Shown: positions 20,330 through 28,707 of the stretch, one piece after another
Position numbering within the stretch: position 1 is the first letter of the stretch
How the letters are laid out: each line of letters opens with the position of its first letter
Assembly: GCA_023138975.1 (NCBI GenBank)
Contig: JAGLON010000002.1
Span: 62,001 to 126,000 of the forward strand
DNA length: 64,000 nt
From: Candidatus Zixiibacteriota bacterium
GTDB lineage: Bacteria; Zixibacteria; MSB-5A5; GN15; JAAZOE01
Direction of reading: 5' to 3'
Program-made: the position numbers and the translations under genes
The notes under the pieces: generated by a model
Told to the model about the DNA's origin: nothing
Databases searched by the model: none
What the model saw: the letters and a program-made list of their open reading frames with translations, nothing else

Positions 20330-20398
20330 AAAGGAGTAAGTATAAAAATATAATGTAAAAGCGCGTTAATTCTTAGTGTTTATATGACTAACGAAGGA

Positions 20399-21484
20399 TT
20401 AACGCCAGAAAGTTATCAGCATAAGAGGAACTATGAAAAATAAAACAGCAATAATTGCTATCGGGATTACTTTTGATTTAACAGCAAAGTCTGCAACTTT
20501 TGTAGCCAGAAAGATAGGGACTCGCCTAATTGGGAAGAAAACACCGATCCCCAGTAAATTGAACAACATATGAGCGAATGCAATTGTGACAGCCGCAATA
20601 TTGCCCGTTGCCAGTGATGCCAGCATAGCGGTTGCCGTGGTACCAAGGTTTGCTCCCAGAGTATAAGGGAATATCTGAATTAAAGATAGTACTCCCGAGC
20701 CAGCCAGTGGGATAATCAAAGAGGTCGTGATTGAGGATGACTGAACCATTACAGTAATAACCAGTCCGACTAAAAATGATCTGAACATTGTTTTGAAGAC
20801 ATAGCGTTGAAAAAGTCCCGTCAATCTCGTCAGGAAAACCAATTTCAATACTTTTACCAAATACGTGAGCGAAACAAATAGCATTACCCCGCCTAAGAGG
20901 CTTCCTATCAGGGCACTGTTATCTAAAAACAATAAGAGTGATTTGATCACGGGCTTAGTTATTGCGCCCAAAGGATTAAACAGTGTCATCCCGCCAAAAT
21001 CAGAGAATACTCCCGCCAGTTTTGTACTTAAGTGTCCGAGGAAATTAGTTTTTATTTGAATTGGCAGAAATACTGCCACCGCCATTATGTTAAAAATATC
21101 ATGAACGGTTGATGCAGCAAACGCGCGATGGAATTCGTTAGAGCGTTTTATATGAACCAGTGAAACAAGTAGATTAGTGATTGTTGTTCCAATATTAGCT
21201 CCCATGACTATCGGTATGGCGTTTTCGACTGTCATTAGCCCGCCTCCGACAAAACCAACGAGCAATGACGTTGTCATGGATGAAGATTGAACAAGACTGG
21301 TTACTAATATCCCAATAAACAAACCCACTAATGGGTTTGAAGTTGTCGTAATTAGGGTTTCAGCGAATCCTGCTCCAAATAGCTTGAGAGAACTTCCGAG
21401 AAGACCGATTGAAAACAGGAATAGATATAATAGCCCAAAAAGAAGAGCGACACGAATATACATTGATGATTTACTATCAGACAA
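20399..21484 (-). CDS. Na+/phosphate cotransporter family protein
   Basis: A 361-residue inner-membrane protein of the NptA/PhoU-less Na/Pi family. It holds the two diagnostic inverted repeats: QSSSMTTSLLVG with MGANIGTTITNLLVSL in the first half, and QSSSITTSLIIPLAG with LGANLGTTATAMLASL in the second. It has about eight to nine predicted spans. It has no C-terminal PhoU domain, unlike many bacterial relatives. It probably imports phosphate using the sodium gradient, or exports it. It sits between phoR and the porin on the same strand, which supports a phosphate role. Confidence 0.88.
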   Translation of the reverse strand: MSDSKSSMYIRVALLFGLLYLFLFSIGLLGSSLKLFGAGFAETLITTTSNPLVGLFIGILVTSLVQSSSMTTSLLVGFVGGGLMTVENAIPIVMGANIGTTITNLLVSLVHIKRSNEFHRAFAASTVHDIFNIMAVAVFLPIQIKTNFLGHLSTKLAGVFSDFGGMTLFNPLGAITKPVIKSLLLFLDNSALIGSLLGGVMLFVSLTYLVKVLKLVFLTRLTGLFQRYVFKTMFRSFLVGLVITVMVQSSSITTSLIIPLAGSGVLSLIQIFPYTLGANLGTTATAMLASLATGNIAAVTIAFAHMLFNLLGIGVFFPIRRVPIFLATKVADFAVKSKVIPIAIIAVLFFIVPLMLITFWR

Positions 21485-21619
21485 AGAGTACCTGTCCCCG
21501 CCCTAACTTTGTTATTCAGTCTATTGTGGGGCAATATAGTTTTCTTTGATTGCATGTCAAGTATTTGAGCTAATCTTTTGCTGTTTTCGTGTAACGTGTT
21601 GAATCGCAACTAAAAGCAA

Positions 21620-23392
21620 CTAACGAGGAAGTCCGATTATAAAGGTGCTTCCCTTCCCTAAAACGCTTTCTACCTGAATTGATCCATTTAGAGCCAACGT
21701 GATATGTTTAACAATAGCAAGTCCCAAACCGGTTCCGCCATATTCGCGGCTGCGAGCCTTATCAACTCGATAAAACCTCTCAAACAGACGGCCGTGATGT
21801 TCTTTTGCTATGCCGGTTCCGGTGTCAATAACAGCGATGGTCACTTCATCAGCAAATTCATTTATCTTTGTCATAACAACACTATCAGGATCACTATAGG
21901 TAATTGCGTTCATAATCAGATTGATAACAGCCTGCTCCAATAATCGAGGATTAACAACGGCAGAAATATCGGCGTTAGCCGCGAGTTCCAGCCTAATATT
22001 CTTCGTCGCCGCCATCTGCTCACAACTATCGATGGCATCTCTCATAATCGGGGCGAGATCGCATTGGGAAAGTTCAATCTTTTCTTCTTCAGCACTTTGC
22101 TCAATACGTGCCAGACTGAGAATATCTTCGATAATCGCTTGAAGACGTTCTGATTGCTTAAGAATAATATCAAGAAATCGGTATGCGTCATCTTTGTTTT
22201 CGATCGCTCCGTCTTTTAGCGTTTCCACAAAGCCATGAATTGAGGTAATAGGTGTTTTGAGCTCGTGTGAGACATTGGCGACAAAATCTCGTCTTATTTT
22301 CTCAAGATGGCGCATGCGAGAAATATCGTTGACAACAATTAACGCTCCGATTTGATGACCCCCGGCTCCTCGAAGTTGACTAACTGTTATTTCGGTAATT
22401 CTTGTTTCTCCCTCGGTAAAAACCACTTCTCTGGTAATAGATTTGCGATGTTGGAGTGTTTTATCGACTGCTTCCTGCAGTAATGTAGAACGGATAGCTG
22501 TATAAAGCGGTTTTCCGGTGACATCTTCTTTATTTAGATTAAAAAATTCTGCTGCGGCCTGATTAAAGTTGATTATATTTGCCTCAGTGTCGACCGCGAT
22601 AACTCCCTCAACCATACTATGAAGAATCGCTTCCTGCTCGCTTCTTTGATTCGTTATCGTTGTTATTCGTTGCCCCAATTGCTCAGCCATATCGTTTATA
22701 GCTTCCGCCAGAGCATCAATTTCAACGGTATTTCCCTCTAATAACATTTTATGTTGAAGGTTACCCGATGCGAATCGTTGAGCCCCTTTTTTCAATCGCT
22801 CCAGCGGATTACTCAATCTGCGCGATACATATAGTCCGAGCATTGCAGCCAGAATCGCAATAATAGTTCCATCGATAAATACCCGTATTTTGGCTGAGGA
22901 CAACGCCTTGTCGATAAATGTAACCGGAATTGCAGTGCGTATGACACTGATTTGCTGATTGTCACTTTCAAATAGGATAGCCTTATACATTAGACGCTGT
23001 TTAACAGTACTGCTGTATCGTATCTGTTTACCTCGACCGGTTTGAAACGCTTCCTCAATCTCCGGGCGATGGCAATGATTTTCCATCAGGCCGGGATCTT
23101 CTTCAGAATCCCCAATTACGATACCGGATGGTAGAATAACCGTAATCCTCGTAGAGGAAATTTGCCCCAATTCCTTGCATAGGCTGTCAACGCCGTTAAA
23201 ATCTTCCTCGAGTATCCTGCTCGCCAGTTGACTTTGCACTAACAGCGCTCGCGCCTCAAGATTGGTTGCGGTTTGCTCCAGATGAAGCTGCCGCTGTGAT
23301 CGGAGAGAAAACCATGACACCGCCAAAATAGAAATGACAATGAGAATAATATAAGACGGGTAGAGTCTCCAGAAGATTCGACGTTTCGACAT
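21620..23392 (-). CDS. phoR: Phosphate regulon sensor kinase PhoR-like
   Basis: A 590-residue membrane sensor kinase. Span 1 is about residues 10-28, a periplasmic region about 29-170, span 2 about 172-190, HAMP 190-245, PAS about 250-360 (MVEGVIAVDTEANIINFNQA), the His box at about 375 (NVSHELKTPITSIHGF), and an ATPase domain with NLIMNAITYS, DTGTGI and GTGLGLAIVKH. The architecture is that of PhoR/PnpS kinases, and its place ahead of the Na/Pi transporter, porin and pst genes supports the assignment. No PhoB regulator is adjacent, which is unusual. A Pho-box-like array lies upstream. Confidence 0.85.
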   Translation of the reverse strand: MSKRRIFWRLYPSYIILIVISILAVSWFSLRSQRQLHLEQTATNLEARALLVQSQLASRILEEDFNGVDSLCKELGQISSTRITVILPSGIVIGDSEEDPGLMENHCHRPEIEEAFQTGRGKQIRYSSTVKQRLMYKAILFESDNQQISVIRTAIPVTFIDKALSSAKIRVFIDGTIIAILAAMLGLYVSRRLSNPLERLKKGAQRFASGNLQHKMLLEGNTVEIDALAEAINDMAEQLGQRITTITNQRSEQEAILHSMVEGVIAVDTEANIINFNQAAAEFFNLNKEDVTGKPLYTAIRSTLLQEAVDKTLQHRKSITREVVFTEGETRITEITVSQLRGAGGHQIGALIVVNDISRMRHLEKIRRDFVANVSHELKTPITSIHGFVETLKDGAIENKDDAYRFLDIILKQSERLQAIIEDILSLARIEQSAEEEKIELSQCDLAPIMRDAIDSCEQMAATKNIRLELAANADISAVVNPRLLEQAVINLIMNAITYSDPDSVVMTKINEFADEVTIAVIDTGTGIAKEHHGRLFERFYRVDKARSREYGGTGLGLAIVKHITLALNGSIQVESVLGKGSTFIIGLPR

Positions 23393-23457
23393 TTTAATTA
23401 CCTTCTTTTATAAATAAAGCGAAGACTAATAAATAATAATAAAATATCTCCGCAATG

Positions 23458-23499
23458 ATAATAAAAATCTATAACAGATTATTGTTAGCAGATTATTAG
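23458..23499 (-). promoter_or_regulatory. Candidate Pho box and -10 element upstream of phoR
   Basis: The plus strand shows TATTAG (23494-23499), TGTTAG (23483-23488) and a weaker TAACAG (23472-23477), all 11 bp apart. On the minus strand this reads CTAATA, CTAACA, CTGTTA, then 8 bases, then TATTAT (23463-23458) as a -10 box. The layout matches Pho-activated promoters and points toward phoR. It uses the same CTAACA word as the array before the porin. Confidence 0.55.
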
Positions 23500-23553
23500 C
23501 GTGCCTTCGAAATTACTAGTAAATAGTGACTTTATCTTTTACATGTGGTGACA

Positions 23554-23581
23554 TTGACAAATAATAATTATTTACTATTAT
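23554..23581 (+). promoter_or_regulatory. Predicted promoter of the outer-membrane protein gene
   Basis: A perfect TTGACA (23554-23559) and TATTAT (23576-23581) are 16 bases apart. Transcription should start near 23588, and TTGGAGGG precedes the ATG at 23607. Confidence 0.7.
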
Positions 23582-23606
23582 TAAAGATAATCCTTGGAGG
23601 GATACT

Positions 23607-24737
23607 ATGCGACAAATCCGGTTTTTCATTTTAGTCCTTTTATCTGCTGTTTTTAGTGTGTCCTTGACCACCGCTCCTGTATCGGCACAAGCAGCGCAGA
23701 CCGATTATGCACCTTTACAGGGAATTAATAGGTTGTCTTCTGTTCGTAGTAACGGTATGGGAGGGGCGACTGTCGCATTAACAGATGGCTTTTCGGCTCA
23801 TAGGAACCCTGCTCAAATTGCCTTTCCTCTTAATAGATACAAAGTTTATTTTTACTCCAGTCCAGCCTCATATACATTCTATGAATCCGACTATCCTTAC
23901 ACTAAAGCAAGCCTTAAGAGTTTCAAGGTTTTGGCATCTGTATATAATGACTGTAATGACCGGGTCTCTGGATATTGTTTCAACGTGGGTTTTGAGTATC
24001 TAAATGATCATTGGCGATTTGCCTGGCCATCTTACTCCGGTCAATATGAGTATGGTGAAAGTAAGCAAAATTTGTATCGGGCTAGTATCGGCTTTGGTAT
24101 TAAACATCGGGTTAGTATGAGCTGTGGAGTAAATGTCAATTGGTTTAAATATGTAGACAGAGAAGATTACAGGCATTCAGTAGATATTGGATTTTTACTC
24201 GGCTTACCTGCCGGTCTTAAAAATATTGAAGACATTTCTCCGGGACAGACTAATTTTAATATCTATCCATCTTTGGGACTTTCGATTCAACAGATGTTTC
24301 TTAAAAGCACTAATTATTATACATTCGGCGAAGAAATCACTCCTGTTAAACGTTTGGGTGCAACAATGAAATTTGCCTGGGATACGAATGATGGACAAAG
24401 GAAGTTTTCCCGGTTCTACATTATGCCGGCCTATGAATCCCGTGCGCAATACGGCACTAATTACATGTTTGGTGTTGAGTTAGGCTTTTATGAAGCCATA
24501 CAACTGAGATACGGGCATAGTGGCATTCACAGATATCAAATCTGGAATTCGTATGGGTTTAGTCTCAGCAGTAACGGTATCACCCAACTGTTATGGAAAA
24601 ATGAATCCAGTCAATCTTCGGGACTTAAGAATCTGTTAATGAACAGGATTGACATAAAGTTTGAGTTTGCCCAAAATATACATGTCGGATCCGGGGACAA
24701 CCTGAATTACTTCGGGATATCTTTGACATATTATTGA
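23607..24737 (+). CDS. Outer-membrane beta-barrel protein (PorV/FadL-like start)
   Basis: A 376-residue exported protein. The signal peptide ends around VSAQA. The mature start has the motif NGMGGATVALTDGFSAHRNPA, typical of PorV/UPF0164/FadL-type outer-membrane barrels, in which an N-terminal segment plugs or gates the barrel. The rest is strand-rich with many aromatic residues and ends ...YFGISLTYY, an outer-membrane C-terminal aromatic strand. Its cargo or partner is unknown. It is divergent from phoR, and its own promoter overlaps no Pho box. Confidence 0.75.
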   Translation: MRQIRFFILVLLSAVFSVSLTTAPVSAQAAQTDYAPLQGINRLSSVRSNGMGGATVALTDGFSAHRNPAQIAFPLNRYKVYFYSSPASYTFYESDYPYTKASLKSFKVLASVYNDCNDRVSGYCFNVGFEYLNDHWRFAWPSYSGQYEYGESKQNLYRASIGFGIKHRVSMSCGVNVNWFKYVDREDYRHSVDIGFLLGLPAGLKNIEDISPGQTNFNIYPSLGLSIQQMFLKSTNYYTFGEEITPVKRLGATMKFAWDTNDGQRKFSRFYIMPAYESRAQYGTNYMFGVELGFYEAIQLRYGHSGIHRYQIWNSYGFSLSSNGITQLLWKNESSQSSGLKNLLMNRIDIKFEFAQNIHVGSGDNLNYFGISLTYY

Positions 24738-24825
24738 GTTGAGCTTTCCTGATCAGATAGTATCTTCAGCGGCATTTTGAAAACGCTGCTATTCTCCCCA
24801 GTCTCTCAACTGACCTCAATCACAG

Positions 24826-24838
24826 ATTGTGACACAAT
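24826..24838. promoter_or_regulatory. Perfect 13-bp palindrome upstream of the NifX-like gene
   Basis: ATTGTG-A-CACAAT is a perfect inverted repeat about 90-100 bases before the gene start. It could be an operator. A related but shorter word, TATTGT-A-ACAATA, occurs at 34737-34749. Confidence 0.3.
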
Positions 24839-24926
24839 ATAGTAAAGCAGAAGCATATTTAGCTTTCGGTCGGCGCGTCCGATTATTATTATAGACGTAG
24901 GAAATAACAATGTAATGGGGCACACT

Positions 24927-25397
24927 ATGAGAGTATGTATTCCGGCAAAGAGTAAGACCGGACGCGATGTGGAAATACATCGCCATTTTGGTACGGCGCC
25001 ATATTTTGCGATTTATGACAGTGAGACCGATGATCTGGAATTTGCACCAAATCAAAACCCTCATAAGGGGCAGGGAGGATGCAATCCTCCTGAAAAAATC
25101 GGTCGCTCTGATTTTGATAGCATTTTGTGTCATTCCATGGGCAAAAACGCCCTGGCAATGTTCAATGAACGGAATATTACGGTATTTCAAGCCAACAACA
25201 ATATTATCAGCGGAGTTATCGAACTTATCAAAGCCGGTACTATATTACCAATAACTCCAAGTGTCGGATGCAAAGATGAATCAGCGTCAGATTCTTGCGG
25301 TACCCAGTCGGAAGGGTGCGAGCAATCTGATTGTGCCGGTTCCGGAACCGATTGCGGCGATGGCAGTTGTCAACCTCCGGAGAGCTTTGAGGTATAA
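24927..25397 (+). CDS. Dinitrogenase iron-molybdenum cofactor family protein (NifX/NifB-C-like) with Cys-rich tail
   Basis: Residues 1-110 match the NifX/NifB C-terminal family: MRVCIPAKS, then VEIHRHFGTAPYFAIYD, then CHSMGKNALAMFNERNITVF. Such proteins bind Fe-S or Fe-Mo clusters or act in metal handling. The last 45 residues are unusual: acidic, low complexity, with eight cysteines (GCKDE, SCGT, GCEQSDC, DCGDGSC). Small MTH1175-like relatives can carry such metal-binding tails. I use ATG 24927 (GGGG upstream), though ATG 24915 is in frame. No nitrogenase genes are near, so nitrogen fixation is not implied. Confidence 0.8.
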   Translation: MRVCIPAKSKTGRDVEIHRHFGTAPYFAIYDSETDDLEFAPNQNPHKGQGGCNPPEKIGRSDFDSILCHSMGKNALAMFNERNITVFQANNNIISGVIELIKAGTILPITPSVGCKDESASDSCGTQSEGCEQSDCAGSGTDCGDGSCQPPESFEV

Positions 25398-25443
25398 AAG
25401 GGTAGGGCGCAATAATCGCTGCCAGACCATTGTATAAATCAAT

Positions 25444-27954
25444 ATGAATGTAAATAAAAACCACTCGACAGAATCTGTAAAAGCGATTCAGGATAATTTT
25501 ACCGTTTTTCTACAGCTTCTCGATAAAAACAATCATGTCCTCGAAGTCATGAGCGATATGGAAGAGAAGGCGCAAGGTGACTATTTATTCGATGTCAATT
25601 ATATTCGCCAAAGTTTGGAATCAATCCGTTCTGATGTCCAGGAAATAATTGATAAATTAGTAATTCTCGGCGGCAGCCAGTACCAGGTGTTACAAGATAG
25701 GTTCAATGAAATAGATACTGTCTTGAATACAGTACTACCCGGTAATCGGCCAATAACGGAAAACGCATTGACTATTTCCTTTGATCGCCTAAACCGTAAT
25801 CGAGCCAATAGCGTCGGCAGTAAAAACGCACAATTGGGCGAGATGAAGACAATATTAGGGATGCCGGTTCCCGAAGGATTCGCCATTACTGCCCGGGCGT
25901 ATAAGTATTTTGTCGATGATAACGAACTGCAGAAGAAAATCAGCCGGCGGATTGAAACACTTGATATCAAGAGCTATGATGATTTAGTTCGGGTCAGTCA
26001 GGAAATTATCGAGTTGATTTCGGTCAGTCCCGTACCGCTGGATTTAGTCGGGGATATCCTGATAGGGTATCGGAGGCTTATCGAGAAGAGCGGTTGTGAT
26101 AAAATCTCGATGCGCTCAAGTGCGGTGGGTGAGGATACTCTTTTTAGTTTTGCCGGACAATATGCCTCTTACTTAAATGTAGGCGAAGAAGAATTAATTA
26201 ACCGCTATCGCGAAGTCCTGGCTGGCAAGTTTACCCCTCAAGCAATTTATTATTTTCTTAGTCATTCGCTGTCTGAAGCCGAATTGGCAATGAGTGTCGG
26301 CTGCGTCAGTATGATTAATGCCTCAGCTTCCGGAGTCGCTTACACTCGAAATCCTATTAATCCTAAGAGTGAGGCAATTTTAATCAATTCCATTTTCGGT
26401 TTGGGGAAATATATAGTCAATGGCCGTTTAACACCCGATGAGTTTCGAGTTTTGCGCACGACCGGAGAAATCATGTCCTCCCGTATCGCCCGTAAACCGG
26501 TTAAACTGATAAATAACCCTCAAGGCGGAACAAGGGAAGAGAATATCCCTGAGGAGATGCAGAGACAACCTTCTATATCTGAAAAACATTTGAAGGAGTT
26601 GGCCGAGTACGCTGATAAACTCGAAAATCATTATCGAACTCCGCAAGATATCGAATGGGTCATTGACGAAAACGATAAACTGTTTTTGTTACAATCACGC
26701 CCGCTTCAAGTATTACAGACCTTTGCATCGCATAAGGATATCGACACATCGCAACTTGAGGAAATTCTTTCAGGGGGTACGACAGTATGTCCCGGTGCCG
26801 GTACCGGTTTAGTTCATCATGTAAAATCCACTGAGGATTTACCAAATGTTCCCAACGGAGCAGTATTAGCAGCAGCCCATCCGTTTCCCGGATTAATCAC
26901 TGTTATGGGGAAAATCAGTGCTTTGGTTACACGAGTTGGCGGATTAGCCAGTCACATGGCCACTATTGCCCGTGAGTATCATATCCCGACTTTGGTGGGG
27001 CTGAGAGAACTGAAAGAGCTAAAAAACGGTGATCTGGTTACTGTTGACGCGACTAATAAAACAATTTATCGAGGTGAACATAAAGATTTAGTCAGGGCTC
27101 GCAGTCCGGAGTATGATATATTTGAGGACTCAAGCATTCATAAGGTTCTTGATCGGGTTCTAGATCTTGTTTCACCTCTGAGATTATTACATCCTACCGA
27201 TGACGATTTTCTTCCTGAGAACTGCGTTACCTTCCATGATATCACTCGCTATGCTCACCAAAAATCAATGGAAGAAATGTTTAAAAGCGCTCGGGCGCTT
27301 GACAAAGAAGGTGCCCTGGGTACACGGTTAATTAGCGATGTACCGGCTGAAATGAACATTATCTTTATCGACAATGACGATCGACGTTCGCATTCTTCCG
27401 ATTTTGTTTTGGAAAGCGATACCGATTTGACACCCATGAAGTATTTTTGGGACGGCATAAAAAAAGAAGGCTGGCCGACTCTGCCGGAACCGGCGAAGAA
27501 GATTATTGGATTTGCGACCAATCGGGATAAAAAACGAAAGAGCGAGTTTTCGGAAAGTAGTTTTGCGGTTCTCGGCAAAGAATACATGATGTTGTCGCTT
27601 CGGATGGGATATCATTTCACCTCTATTGAAGCGATGTGTGCCGAAGAGACCAATAAGAATTACGTACAGATGCAGTATATGGCTGGTGGTGCGATTCTTG
27701 AACGACGAATACGCCGATTAAAACTCCTGACCGATATTCTAGGCCATATGGGATTTGTGCAGCACCGTAAAGGAGATTTTCTACATTCGGTGATATCGTA
27801 TCAGGATAAAGCGTCGATGGCTGATAAGCTTTATATCTTGGGCCGGTTAATAATGATGACCAAGCAATTGGATATGGCGCTGTCAAGTGATGCTGTTGCT
27901 GAATGGTATGCCGGCGATTTTATTAAGAAACTCGGGCTTGCCGAGATTGAATAG
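25444..27954 (+). CDS. PEP/pyruvate-binding (PPDK/PpsA-like) protein with non-standard C-terminus
   Basis: An 836-residue protein. Residues 1-110 form a helical, partly coiled N-terminal region. Residues 110-430 are the ATP-grasp nucleotide-binding domain of pyruvate phosphate dikinase/PEP synthase (VGSKNAQLGEM, MPVPEGFAIT, SMRSSAVGED, FAGQYASYLNV, DIEWVIDEN, LLQSRPLQV). Residues 440-540 are the swivelling phospho-histidine domain (GGLASHMATIAREYHIPTLV, His504). The last 290 residues do not show the PEP-binding barrel of PpsA. Instead they are helix-rich and unfamiliar. It probably transfers a phosphate through His504 from ATP to an unknown acceptor. It starts 47 bases after the NifX-like gene. 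Confidence 0.8.
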   Translation: MNVNKNHSTESVKAIQDNFTVFLQLLDKNNHVLEVMSDMEEKAQGDYLFDVNYIRQSLESIRSDVQEIIDKLVILGGSQYQVLQDRFNEIDTVLNTVLPGNRPITENALTISFDRLNRNRANSVGSKNAQLGEMKTILGMPVPEGFAITARAYKYFVDDNELQKKISRRIETLDIKSYDDLVRVSQEIIELISVSPVPLDLVGDILIGYRRLIEKSGCDKISMRSSAVGEDTLFSFAGQYASYLNVGEEELINRYREVLAGKFTPQAIYYFLSHSLSEAELAMSVGCVSMINASASGVAYTRNPINPKSEAILINSIFGLGKYIVNGRLTPDEFRVLRTTGEIMSSRIARKPVKLINNPQGGTREENIPEEMQRQPSISEKHLKELAEYADKLENHYRTPQDIEWVIDENDKLFLLQSRPLQVLQTFASHKDIDTSQLEEILSGGTTVCPGAGTGLVHHVKSTEDLPNVPNGAVLAAAHPFPGLITVMGKISALVTRVGGLASHMATIAREYHIPTLVGLRELKELKNGDLVTVDATNKTIYRGEHKDLVRARSPEYDIFEDSSIHKVLDRVLDLVSPLRLLHPTDDDFLPENCVTFHDITRYAHQKSMEEMFKSARALDKEGALGTRLISDVPAEMNIIFIDNDDRRSHSSDFVLESDTDLTPMKYFWDGIKKEGWPTLPEPAKKIIGFATNRDKKRKSEFSESSFAVLGKEYMMLSLRMGYHFTSIEAMCAEETNKNYVQMQYMAGGAILERRIRRLKLLTDILGHMGFVQHRKGDFLHSVISYQDKASMADKLYILGRLIMMTKQLDMALSSDAVAEWYAGDFIKKLGLAEIE

Positions 27955-28062
27955 CGTACTAGTGTGTTAAGCAAAATCACGTGTATAGGCGTTTGCATCT
28001 TGCCCGTAATCATATTACATTCTTATAACTATAAATAGTATTCCTAAGCAGGAGCGGTGACC

Positions 28063-28623
28063 ATGAAGAAATCGATACTTGCCGTTGATGTTGAACCTCA
28101 TATGGTTCGACTGCTGGAAAAGATCATCAAAGACAAAACCAGCCATCAGATTAAATCTACGCATAACGCCCTGGAACTACCGGAAATATTAAATAAAGAA
28201 TCATTTGATATCATAATAACCGAAATGAATATGCCCGGCTTTAACGGTCTCGATTTGCTTCAGCGGATTGACAACGAAGGAAGAAAAGAAGCCGTGATTG
28301 TTCTTACGGCGGATGACTCTGTTGAAAAGACAATCGAGGCTTTTCGCTGGGGAGCCTGTGATGTAATAGTCAAGCCGTTTAAAACCAGCCAATTGTTCGA
28401 CGCAATAGATAAGGCTATTGTCTGCGGCGAGAAAAAAGGCATGGCTCGATGCCTGAGAGATATGATGCAAGTCGAACCGTTTGATGAGGCGTGCGAGCAG
28501 TTTAGACAAAAGTATATTCACTCTCTACTAAAATCTACCGGAGGCGATATCGGAAAAGTCGCGGATAAAATGAATATGTCCAGAGGCGCCGTCGAAACAT
28601 CCCTTAGAAAGAACAAAGAGTAA
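28063..28623 (+). CDS. Response-regulator-like protein with Glu in place of phospho-Asp and Fis-type HTH
   Basis: ATG 28063 (186 residues) has AGGAG 8 bases upstream; GTG 28057 is too close to it. Residues 3-122 are a receiver fold (VDVEPHMVRLLEK, DIIITEMNMPGFNGLDLL, VLTADDS, VIVKPFK). The phospho-acceptor aspartate is replaced by Glu54, and one residue of the acidic pair is Val10. The Thr and Lys switch residues are kept. The C-terminus (YIHSLLKSTGGDIGKVADKM, then NMSRGAVETSLRKN) is a Fis-type DNA-binding helix-turn-helix, as in NtrC proteins but with no AAA+ domain. It may be locked in an active-like state. It lies about 100 bases after the PEP-type gene. Confidence 0.82.
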   Translation: MKKSILAVDVEPHMVRLLEKIIKDKTSHQIKSTHNALELPEILNKESFDIIITEMNMPGFNGLDLLQRIDNEGRKEAVIVLTADDSVEKTIEAFRWGACDVIVKPFKTSQLFDAIDKAIVCGEKKGMARCLRDMMQVEPFDEACEQFRQKYIHSLLKSTGGDIGKVADKMNMSRGAVETSLRKNKE

Positions 28624-28663
28624 ACTCGAAGTTACGAGCACTGTGAATAAATAGATACGATAT

Positions 28664-28690
28664 AAAAAAAGCCCCGTTGCCGGGGCTTTT
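28664..28690. terminator. Bidirectional rho-independent terminator
   Basis: AAAAGCCCCG pairs with CGGGGCTTTT around TTGC, with A and T runs on the two sides. It separates the convergent response-regulator-like gene and the Fe-S membrane protein gene. Confidence 0.92.
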
Positions 28691-28707
28691 AATTATTGTC
28701 TGCGTTA

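Noticed and set aside
21485..21619. Pho box before the Na/Pi transporter gene
   Set aside because: TGTTAT and CTATTG are 11 bp apart but match the CTAACA word poorly.
24927..25397. NifX-like gene as sign of nitrogen fixation
   Set aside because: No nif genes nearby and the family is widespread in non-fixing organisms.
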